From Cohnella fermenti (GTDB lineage Bacteria; Bacillota; Bacilli; Paenibacillales; Paenibacillaceae): a DNA stretch of 64,000 nt. Numbering within the stretch: position 1 is the stretch's first letter; every line of letters starts with the position of its first letter. Below are positions 8,393 through 15,788 of the stretch, piece after piece. The notes under the pieces are model-generated. The model had not been told where the DNA came from. It was given only the letters and a program-made list of their open reading frames with translations, and ran no database searches. The DNA lies in the NCBI RefSeq assembly GCF_004801405.1, contig NZ_SSOB01000020.1, positions 86,324-150,323 on the forward strand. Direction: 5' to 3'. Both the position numbers and the translations under genes were made by a program.

Positions 8393-9409
8393 ATGAGAGA
8401 GCTAAGGCTGGGAATTATCGGACTCGGCAGGTTCGCGACGCTTCACGCGCGCATCTGGAGCCAGATGCCGGGGGTGAAGGTGACTGCGCTCTGCGACAGC
8501 GACGCCGCGAGATTCCCGCTGTTCAAGGAGTTGTTCCCGGAGGCGGAGTGCTATGCGGACTGGCGGCAGATGCTGGACAGCCGCACCTTCGACGCCGTTG
8601 ACGTGCTGACGCCGGAGCATCTGCACGACGAACCGGCGATCGCCGCGCTTCGGGCGGGCGCCCACGTCTTCGCGGAGAAGCCGATTGCCCACCGGCCGGA
8701 GGCGGCGGCGCGGATGATCGAAGCGGCCGAGAACGGCGGCAAGGTGCTGATGATCGGGCACGTGCTGCGCTTCGATCCAAGGTACGCCGCGGTGAAGACC
8801 CGGCTGGCCGAGAGCCCGTATGGACGAATTCGCACGATTTACGCCAAGCGCAACAACGGCAGCGTTTTTTTCCCCATCTACAATCGGGTTAATCCGGTGT
8901 ACATCCTCGGCATTCACGACATCGACCTGATGCATTGGTATATGGACGACGAGGTTGAGGAGGTGTACGCCCTGCGCTCCGCTCCGGGCGCGGACGGCCC
9001 GCCGGACGTCAGTTGGGCGATGCTGACCTTCCGGGGCGGAGGCATCGGCATCCTGGAGAACAACTGGCTACTCCCGGAAGGCGCGCCGGCCCCGGCCGAT
9101 GTGCGCATGGAGATCTCCGCGGAGAGAGGAGCGGTCACGATTATCGACCCCGAGCCGGGAGTCTATTATTCGAACGATAGAAGAACCGACGTTCAGGGCC
9201 TGCTTAACGATTACGTCCTGCATGGCAAGACGGGGGGAGCGCTCGCCGCCGAGCTGAGCCACTTCGCCGAATGCGCGATGGCGGGGCGTCCCTCCGAGGT
9301 GCTCAGGCCCCGGGACGCGCTTCGCGCGCTGCAGGTCGCCGCCGCCGTGGAGAGGTCGGCCGCGGAAGGAAGGGCCGTGCGCTTAAGCGAGTCGGCGGGA
9401 GCGCCATGA
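8393..9409 (+). CDS. Gfo/Idh/MocA-family oxidoreductase
   Basis: 338 aa. The N-terminal Rossmann fold begins LGIIGLGRFATLHA and carries the family EKP motif (AEKPIAH, Lys96). The C-terminal sheet domain contains GIHDIDLMHWY. Members use NAD(P) on sugar carbonyls. RgNanOx and E. coli NanX/YjhC, which process 2,7-anhydro- or dehydrated sialic acids, belong to this superfamily, and the lyase gene is three genes away. A similar role is therefore plausible but inferred. It starts after GAGGAGG, 25 bases behind the PLP enzyme, and overlaps the next gene by four bases. Confidence 0.88.
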   Translation: MRELRLGIIGLGRFATLHARIWSQMPGVKVTALCDSDAARFPLFKELFPEAECYADWRQMLDSRTFDAVDVLTPEHLHDEPAIAALRAGAHVFAEKPIAHRPEAAARMIEAAENGGKVLMIGHVLRFDPRYAAVKTRLAESPYGRIRTIYAKRNNGSVFFPIYNRVNPVYILGIHDIDLMHWYMDDEVEEVYALRSAPGADGPPDVSWAMLTFRGGGIGILENNWLLPEGAPAPADVRMEISAERGAVTIIDPEPGVYYSNDRRTDVQGLLNDYVLHGKTGGALAAELSHFAECAMAGRPSEVLRPRDALRALQVAAAVERSAAEGRAVRLSESAGAP

Positions 9410-10146
9410 AGCTGACGGAGCACGTATTCGCGGTGGGCGGGGGAGCGCTCGGCCCGCTCGTCAGCGACGCTCTCGACTGCAACGTCTATGCACTTCGCGC
9501 CGGAGACGATTACGTTCTTATCGACGCGGGAGCGGGGCTCGGGACGGAAGCGATCGTCGCCAACCTGCTGGCGGACGGAATCGAGCCGGAGCGCATCCGG
9601 TTGCTGATCCTGACGCACGCCCACGCCGATCATTCGGGCGGAGCGTTCGGCTTGCGCTCTCGCTTGCAGACACCGAGCGTGGCGGCTTCCGCGATGACCG
9701 CCGATATCGTCGGCAACGGAGACGAGGAGCGGATGGGCCTGATCGAAGCGCGGGCGGCGGGCGTGTATCCGTCGGACTACCGGTTCGCGGCTTGCCCTGT
9801 CGAGCGGGTTCTATCGCCGGGGGAGACGCTGCGGCTTGGCAGAGGGCTGACGCTGGAGGTGCTGCCCGCGCCGGGTCACAGCGCCGATATGATCGCGCTC
9901 TATTGCCCGCAGCTTCGCGCGTTGTTCGCGGCGGACGCCGTGTTCCCCGGCGGGAAGCTGGCGGTGCAGACGACGCGGGATTACAGCGAGAAGGCGTACC
10001 GGGAGACGATTGCGCGGCTTGCGGAGCTGGAGGTGGAGCAGTTGTACGCCGGGCACGGTCCGCCCTTGACGGCGGCCGGCGGCGCGAGCATCGCGGCGGC
10101 GAACGCCCGGTTCGCCGCGGGCCTGCCTCCGCTCAGCATCGTGTGA
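9406..10146 (+). CDS. Metallo-beta-lactamase-fold hydrolase
   Basis: 246 aa. The metal-binding motif THAHADHSGG (His71, His73, Asp75, His76) and later PGHSADM and AGHGPPL supply the di-zinc ligands of the glyoxalase II-like group. The start at 9406 overlaps the previous stop as ATGA, giving tight translational coupling. A longer in-frame start at 9271 would sit within the oxidoreductase gene. It probably hydrolyses a lactone, thioester or ester in this pathway; the substrate is not evident. Confidence 0.87.
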   Translation: MKLTEHVFAVGGGALGPLVSDALDCNVYALRAGDDYVLIDAGAGLGTEAIVANLLADGIEPERIRLLILTHAHADHSGGAFGLRSRLQTPSVAASAMTADIVGNGDEERMGLIEARAAGVYPSDYRFAACPVERVLSPGETLRLGRGLTLEVLPAPGHSADMIALYCPQLRALFAADAVFPGGKLAVQTTRDYSEKAYRETIARLAELEVEQLYAGHGPPLTAAGGASIAAANARFAAGLPPLSIV

Positions 10147-10197
10147 CCGACGGAGGCGGCCGCGGCTTGCATCAACCATGGAAGGAGTGAACCATCT

Positions 10198-11142
10198 GTG
10201 AAAAGAAGCAGTCTCCTCAAGCTGGAGAACGGAGACGAATCGGTGTCGATTCCGCTGCTCACGATCGAGGGGCAGGCAGCCGGACCGCGTCTGCTCGTGT
10301 TCGCCGCCGTGCACGGAGACGAGTATGAAGGCGTAGAGACGATTCTTCGTCTCTACGAGAGGCTCTCGCCCGAGGAACTGGCCGGAACCCTCGTCATGCT
10401 TCCGATTGCGAATCCTTATGCCTACCGCGCGGGAGTCCGCATCAGCCCCGATGACGACAAGAACCTGGCGCGCGTCTTCCCGGGCAAGCCGGACGGCACC
10501 GTGACGGAGCGGCTTGCCTATGAGCTGCACGGACTGATCGCCGGAAGCGACTTCCTGCTCGATCTGCACAGCGGAGGGACCCACTATTCCGTCGCCACGC
10601 TGGCCGGGTATTATCACGACCCCGGCTCGGCGTTCGGCCGCCGCTGCCGGGCTGCCGCCGAAGCGTTCGGCAGCCCGCTGCTCTGGGGCCACGAGAGCAT
10701 CGCTCCGGGAAGAAGCGTGTCGTCCGCCCAGGCGCTCGGGGTTCCATGGCTGTACACCGAAGCGTACGGCGGGCGCCGAATTCGGCCGGAGGATTCGGCC
10801 CTGTTCTACAGCGGGGCTCTGCGTCTCATGAATCATCTCGGGATGCTTGCCCGTTCGAATCCGGCCGAGCTTGGAGAGGCGCCGGCGGAGATTCGGACGA
10901 TCCACGGCGACGGCAACTTCGACGAATCGGTCGTCGCCGCCGCGGACGGCTTCTTCGTCCCGGATGTTCCGCTGCTGGCGGAGCTTCGGGCCGGCGAGCG
11001 CATCGGCACCATTCGATCCTACGGCGGCGAAGTGCTCGACGAGGTTCGCGCTTCCTCGGACGGCGTTCTGGTGATGCTGCTGGGCACGCCGATCGTTCGA
11101 AGCGGGGATTCCATCTATCTGATTGCTCCTATTCGCGACTGA
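10198..11142 (+). CDS. M14-like deacylase (succinylglutamate desuccinylase/aspartoacylase family)
   Basis: 314 aa zinc carboxypeptidase-fold amidohydrolase. The zinc ligands are visible as HGDE (His39, Glu42) and DLHSGG (His124), with the likely catalytic Glu in YTEAYGG. A C-terminal beta domain follows (DGFFVPDVPLLAELRAGERIG), common in AstE/AspA-like proteins. These enzymes remove N-acyl groups from small amino compounds. In this operon it might deacylate an N-acylated sugar-derived amine before or after the PLP step; that is inference. The GTG start is preceded by AAGGAGTGA. Confidence 0.87.
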   Translation: MKRSSLLKLENGDESVSIPLLTIEGQAAGPRLLVFAAVHGDEYEGVETILRLYERLSPEELAGTLVMLPIANPYAYRAGVRISPDDDKNLARVFPGKPDGTVTERLAYELHGLIAGSDFLLDLHSGGTHYSVATLAGYYHDPGSAFGRRCRAAAEAFGSPLLWGHESIAPGRSVSSAQALGVPWLYTEAYGGRRIRPEDSALFYSGALRLMNHLGMLARSNPAELGEAPAEIRTIHGDGNFDESVVAAADGFFVPDVPLLAELRAGERIGTIRSYGGEVLDEVRASSDGVLVMLLGTPIVRSGDSIYLIAPIRD

Positions 11143-11188
11143 TTGTTTTCCACACTAACAGGTTTGACTTACAGGAGGATATCTTACT

Positions 11189-12109
11189 ATGACAGCTCAA
11201 TGGTCCGAGAAGTTCAAAGGAGTCATCGTCGCCATGAATTCCTGCTATGACGCGGAGGGCCGGGTTAGCCCCGCCGCTGTCAAGAAGCTGACGCGGTTCC
11301 TGATCGACAAGGGGGTCAACGGGCTGTATGTCGGAGGCAGCACCGGCGAAGGGCTGCTCCAGAGCGTAGAAGAGCGCAAGCTGGTCCTGGAGGCCGCGAT
11401 TGAGGCGAGCGCCGGGGAGGTGCCGATCATCGCACACGTCGGCGCGCTCAGCACGCAGGACGGCATCGAGCTGGCCGTGCATGCCGAGAAGGCGGGCGCT
11501 GCCGCATTGTCGGCGGTGGCGCCGTTCTACTACGGCTATTCCGAGGAAGCGGTCGGCCGGCATTGGTCGGCTATCGCGGACAGCGCGGACTTGCCGTTCA
11601 TCATCTATCATATTCCGGCGACGACCGGCTTCAGCTTGACGAAGGGGCTGCTGAAGCAGTTGCTCGCCAATCCGAAGTTCATCGGCATCAAGACGACGAC
11701 GGCCAGCACGTACGAGCTTCAGCAATTCAAGGCGATGGGCGGCGAGAGCTTCCTGATGTTCAACGGCCCGGACGAGCAATACCTTGCCGGACGGATCATG
11801 GGGGCGGACGCCGGCATCGGAGGCACGTACGGCGCTATGCCGGAGCTGTTCGTCCAGCTTGAGAAGCAGTATTCCGCCGGACGGATCGAGGCGGCCCGTC
11901 AGGTGCAGTTCCGCATCAACGATATCATTACCGATATGCTGGCGGTGCCCATCTATGCGGCGTTGAAGGAGCTTGTTCGCCGTCGGGGAGTCGACTGCGG
12001 CGATGTCAGGGCTCCGCTGCCGAAGCTGTCGGCTGCCCATGCCGAGCAGATCGATGCGCTGCATGCGAAGATCGAGCTCGCCGTCCGGGAGCTCGCGGCC
12101 GTCCGCTAA
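11189..12109 (+). CDS. nanA: N-acetylneuraminate lyase-like class I aldolase (DapA/NanA family)
   Basis: 306 aa (beta/alpha)8 aldolase. It has the NanA-type GGSTGEG loop (residues 49-55; DapA enzymes usually have GTTGE), the Schiff-base Lys168 in IGIKTTTAS and Tyr140 in IIYHIPATTG. Long stretches resemble E. coli NanA, including AHVGALST, SAVAPFYYGYS and GADAGIGGTYG. The reaction would be cleavage of a nonulosonic acid to pyruvate and an aldose. It lies directly before the sialidase-like gene (73 bases). The exact substrate (Neu5Ac, KDN, legionaminic or another) is open. The start follows AGGAGG. Confidence 0.85.
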   Translation: MTAQWSEKFKGVIVAMNSCYDAEGRVSPAAVKKLTRFLIDKGVNGLYVGGSTGEGLLQSVEERKLVLEAAIEASAGEVPIIAHVGALSTQDGIELAVHAEKAGAAALSAVAPFYYGYSEEAVGRHWSAIADSADLPFIIYHIPATTGFSLTKGLLKQLLANPKFIGIKTTTASTYELQQFKAMGGESFLMFNGPDEQYLAGRIMGADAGIGGTYGAMPELFVQLEKQYSAGRIEAARQVQFRINDIITDMLAVPIYAALKELVRRRGVDCGDVRAPLPKLSAAHAEQIDALHAKIELAVRELAAVR

Positions 12110-12182
12110 CTCCGGGAGGCAAAGGGACAAGTCAAGGCAAAGGCCACAACCATTCATAGACGATGAGAGAGGTGCTTGATTC

Positions 12183-15158
12183 ATGTTCAAACGATCCAAG
12201 CTCTGTCTGCTGCTCGCCGCGCTCGCGGCCGTTCCGTTCGTTCCCGCGCCGTGGGCGGGGGAGGTGCCGGCGGCGTATGCCGAGCGACTGTCCGGCAGCG
12301 TCGGTTACCTTAACGGCGACAGCTCGCCGACCGGCGGCTCGCTCGGCAGCTTCGGCTATTCTGCGGCCGCGGCCTTCGATTACTTCGGCCGCAGCGTCGG
12401 CATCGATCTTCAGACGATTCAATCGTTTAACGAGATTCGGCTCATCGACGACGACAGAACGAACCGGGTGAACCGCAGCACGGACCTCTCCGTCTATACG
12501 AGCAACGACAACGTCACCTATGCTCCGCTGACCGGGTGGAGCTTCGACAAGACGGGGAACTCCATCGTCCTTCGCGACTTCTCCGCGACGGCGCGCTACG
12601 TCAAAGTCCATTCGAACTTCTCCGATGCGGGAAGCACGAACGTCTGGATGAAGCAAGCCAATCTGCAGAACCTGCTGGAGGTGCTCGATACCGGACCCGA
12701 GCCGGGGACGCTGAGCGGCTCGGTCGGTTACCTGAACGACGACCGGAATCCGGCGTCGGGCGCTATCGGCAATTGGAGCTCGACGGGAGCGGCGGCGCTC
12801 GATTATCAGTATCGCAGCATCGGCGTCGACCTGGGGGCGGCCGTCTCCTTCAACACGGTCGAGCTGAAGGAAGCCTCCGGACCGTCGCGGATCGAGAAGG
12901 CCGACCTGTCCCTGTACGTCAGCAACGACAACGCGACGTTCGCCAAGGTGACGGACTTCGACTTCCTCAAGCTGAACAACCGGATTGTGCTGTACAATTT
13001 CTCCGCGACGGCCCGGTATATTAAAGTACACAATCATTTTGACGATGCGGCGTTCACGTTCTCCGGCTCGAATCTGCAGCAGATGCTCTCTGCGGCGAAC
13101 CGGCCTGCCGGACAGTGGACGGCGGGGGGCGGAGGCTCGTGGGCGTACAAGAAGGCGATCTCCGTCTCGAACGGCGGGGCGCAGCTTCTGGAGGACCGCG
13201 CCGTGTACGTGACGAAGGCGGCGATCGGCGCAAGCGCGCTGCAGGCGGCGGGCAAGCTCGGCTACGATTACGCGGACGTTCGCTTCGCGGATTCCGCCGG
13301 GCGGGAGCTGGCGTTCGAGATGGACGACAACGGCTTCTACGTTCGCGTCCCGAGCCTTGCGGCGGGCGGAAGCGGAACGATCTGGCTCTATTACGGCAAT
13401 CCGTCGGCTTCGTTCACGGGAGGCGGCCAGGAAGCGCTGCAGGTGGAATACGGCAACAAGACGCTGGAGGATCACACGACGACGCCGTTCAAGGACAACG
13501 CCAAGCCGGTGCTGCTCGCTGACGGCGACTTGATGATGGTGGCCAATCGGGTTCAGTCGACGACCAGCGGCATCTATGCGAAGTATTCGGAGGACGGGGG
13601 ACGAACGTGGACAACGCCGGTCGAGATCATGAACCTGAACAACGCGGGCCGCGACGAGCCGGCGGGACTGTTCGTCGATCCGGATAACGGCGATGTGCTG
13701 CTGTTCTTCTACTCGTATTACGGCTACACCACGACCGACTGCCTGAACGCGTGCCGGAGCGATCTGTACATGGCCAGATCGACGGACAACGGGCAGACGT
13801 TCCAGACTCCGGCGCAGATCGACACGGGAACGCTCGTCTACGATGGCGTCACCTATCCGGTCAAGTACAACGTTACCTATGCGGACCCGATTCAGCTCGC
13901 TAACGGAGACTGGGTTCTCCCATTCGCCTATGTGAAGGACCCCGACGGCGGCTTCGCCGTCAGCGTCGTCTACTCGACGGATAAAGGAGCGACCTGGCAG
14001 CGCAGCGCAAGCCAGTTGTCCGTCGCAGCAAGCGGCGGCGAGGGAGGGCTGTCGGAGCCTTCCATCATCCAATTGACCGACGGCACGCTCCAAATGTACA
14101 TGAGGCAGCAGGTCGCGACCAAGGTCAGGCTGGCGGAGAGCGTCTCGACGGACAATGGGCGGACGTGGTCGACTCCGGTCGATGCGAATATGTTCTCGTC
14201 CAATACGAAGTCCGTGCTGACCCGCCACTCGAACGGCGACGTGCTGCTGCTGTGGCCCGGCAACAATGCGTTCGGAGGAACGAGCTACATTCGCAACCCG
14301 CTCACGCTCGCCTACAGCAAGGACGAGACGGCTTCCTGGAACGCGATGCGCGACCTGCTCGGCCGCACCCGGCTGTCCGGACCCGCTGTGAATGCCGATA
14401 CGATCAGCCGTCCCGCGACGCAGCCGTCCACCGTGATGATCGACAGCGACACCTATCTGTTCGGCTGGTGGGGGACGAACCTGTCGACCGCACAGACGCT
14501 TCTTGTCGAGGACTTTAACCGCTATCTGTACAAATCGCACGGGGTGTCCGACGACTTCGAATATGAAGAGCTGAAGAACGATTACTGGTGGCAGCTCGGC
14601 TCGACGATCGCAGTCAGCCATAACCAGGCTCGAAGCGGAGCCGGATCGCTCCGTCTGCTGGACGACAACACGACGAATCTGACCGCAGGCAGCCGTCTGT
14701 TCCCCGGCATGAGACAGGGCATCGTCAAGTTCAGCCTGTACGCTCACAGCCTGGGCGACTCGTTCTCCTTCTCGCTGCGGGAGCCTTATTCCTACGTGCA
14801 CGCGGCAGAAGGGACGATGTTCCAATTCTTCGTCGAGACGGACGGCTCGCTTAAGGTGTACAATTCGGCGGGCAGCCGGGTCGAGCTGCCGGTGGCGACG
14901 GATCTGACGCTGGACGCGTGGCACGATATCGAGCTTCGCTTCGACGCGACGGCCGGCACGATCGCGGTCTATGTCGACGGCGTCTCCAAGGGAACGGCCG
15001 GCACCTACAAGAGCGGCAACCTGATTACGCACTTCAACATAGCTTCGTCCAGCACGCCCGCGACCGGAACCGATGTATACATCGACGATCTGACGATCCG
15101 GAACACGGAATTGGGGCTTCCGACGGCAGGAACGGTGGGGACGGAGCAATCGGCTTAG
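12183..15158 (+). CDS. Secreted sialidase-like (Asp-box) protein with F5/8C-like and DUF2341 domains
   Basis: 991 aa. A signal peptide (cut near AYA-33) is followed by two discoidin-like modules (about 36-170 and 178-305, each ending TARYVKVH or TARYIKVH), a DUF2341-type domain (about 318-418, ending IWLYYGNPSAS), a six-bladed Asp-box propeller (about 420-790) and a LamG-like jelly roll (about 795-985). Asp boxes are seen near residues 468, 532, 597 and 654 (SEDGGRTW, STDNGQTF, STDKGATW, STDNGRTW). The FRIP-equivalent reads NAKPVLL, so the usual Arg is missing. It probably releases a sialic-like or other sugar outside the cell. No anchor motif is seen. Confidence 0.85.
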   Translation: MFKRSKLCLLLAALAAVPFVPAPWAGEVPAAYAERLSGSVGYLNGDSSPTGGSLGSFGYSAAAAFDYFGRSVGIDLQTIQSFNEIRLIDDDRTNRVNRSTDLSVYTSNDNVTYAPLTGWSFDKTGNSIVLRDFSATARYVKVHSNFSDAGSTNVWMKQANLQNLLEVLDTGPEPGTLSGSVGYLNDDRNPASGAIGNWSSTGAAALDYQYRSIGVDLGAAVSFNTVELKEASGPSRIEKADLSLYVSNDNATFAKVTDFDFLKLNNRIVLYNFSATARYIKVHNHFDDAAFTFSGSNLQQMLSAANRPAGQWTAGGGGSWAYKKAISVSNGGAQLLEDRAVYVTKAAIGASALQAAGKLGYDYADVRFADSAGRELAFEMDDNGFYVRVPSLAAGGSGTIWLYYGNPSASFTGGGQEALQVEYGNKTLEDHTTTPFKDNAKPVLLADGDLMMVANRVQSTTSGIYAKYSEDGGRTWTTPVEIMNLNNAGRDEPAGLFVDPDNGDVLLFFYSYYGYTTTDCLNACRSDLYMARSTDNGQTFQTPAQIDTGTLVYDGVTYPVKYNVTYADPIQLANGDWVLPFAYVKDPDGGFAVSVVYSTDKGATWQRSASQLSVAASGGEGGLSEPSIIQLTDGTLQMYMRQQVATKVRLAESVSTDNGRTWSTPVDANMFSSNTKSVLTRHSNGDVLLLWPGNNAFGGTSYIRNPLTLAYSKDETASWNAMRDLLGRTRLSGPAVNADTISRPATQPSTVMIDSDTYLFGWWGTNLSTAQTLLVEDFNRYLYKSHGVSDDFEYEELKNDYWWQLGSTIAVSHNQARSGAGSLRLLDDNTTNLTAGSRLFPGMRQGIVKFSLYAHSLGDSFSFSLREPYSYVHAAEGTMFQFFVETDGSLKVYNSAGSRVELPVATDLTLDAWHDIELRFDATAGTIAVYVDGVSKGTAGTYKSGNLITHFNIASSSTPATGTDVYIDDLTIRNTELGLPTAGTVGTEQSA

Positions 15159-15205
15159 GAATTTTGAAGCTTCGGTTTTCCCGTGACAGGAGGATTAGCA
15201 ACAGC

Positions 15206-15682
15206 ATGATGGCAGGAAGCTTGGAAAATTGGGTTAAGCAAGGAAAAACTGCACCGGAGGGACTGAGGCGTGCAATGGAGGTTCTGCGGGAGACGGACTT
15301 CGGCTCGATGCCGACCGGCCGGCTCGAGTTGGACGGAGACGGGATGTACGCCATCGTGTCGGAGTCGGTGACACGTTCGCCCGAGGAAGCTCTCGGCGAG
15401 GCTCACGGAGTCTACGCCGATGTTCACTATGTTCTCAAGGGGACGGAACGGATGGGGTTCGCCCTTAGAGCGGACGGGGCATCGGTCAAGCAGAATCTGC
15501 TGGAGACGGAGGATGCCGTCTTGTACGATAAGTTGGAGGAAGAGAGTTGCCTTTATCTGAACCAAGGGATGTATGCCGTCTTCCTGCCGGGCGAGATTCA
15601 TCGGCCGGGAATGTATCTGGAAGCGCCGGCTCCGCTTCGCAAGGTCGTGGTGAAGATTCACCGGGATCGCCTGAATTCCTGA
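15206..15682 (+). CDS. nanQ: YhcH/YjgK/YiaL (DUF386) family protein, NanQ-like sugar anomerase
   Basis: 158 aa, the usual length of this cupin-like family. It matches the E. coli YhcH/NanQ pattern: HGVYADVHYVLKGTERMGFA, then FLPGEIHRPGM with the conserved His and Glu ligands, and a C-terminal KVVVKIH. YhcH speeds conversion of alpha- to beta-Neu5Ac, so its presence beside a NanA-like lyase is strong contextual support for nonulosonate use. The start at 15206 is read from AGGAGG at 15188-15193 (12-base spacing); the next codon is also ATG. A terminator-like hairpin follows. Confidence 0.85.
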   Translation: MMAGSLENWVKQGKTAPEGLRRAMEVLRETDFGSMPTGRLELDGDGMYAIVSESVTRSPEEALGEAHGVYADVHYVLKGTERMGFALRADGASVKQNLLETEDAVLYDKLEEESCLYLNQGMYAVFLPGEIHRPGMYLEAPAPLRKVVVKIHRDRLNS

Positions 15683-15705
15683 ATTATCCCCTATGATTCT
15701 CTGCA

Positions 15706-15736
15706 GCTTCCCCGGGTTCCCGCGGGAGGCTTTTTC
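15706..15736 (+). terminator. Putative rho-independent terminator after the YhcH-family gene
   Basis: GCTTCCC (15706-15712) pairs with GGGAGGC (15724-15730) with one G-U pair, followed by TTTTTC. It could end or attenuate the upstream operon before the FG-GAP gene. Confidence 0.5.
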
Positions 15737-15788
15737 TTTAAAGTAGGAGATGAACGGGAAGGAAGGCATGACGGGAGGAATCGCCTGG

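Noticed and set aside
11189..12109. Dihydrodipicolinate synthase (DapA)
   Set aside because: The GGSTGEG loop, the NanA-like blocks around the Schiff-base Lys and the sialidase/YhcH context favour the N-acetylneuraminate lyase branch.
12132..15149. Antisense 1005-codon open frame opposite the first sialidase-like gene
   Set aside because: The Arg-rich, low-complexity translation is typical of the reverse strand of a GC-rich gene; the plus-strand frame has a signal peptide and clear domains.
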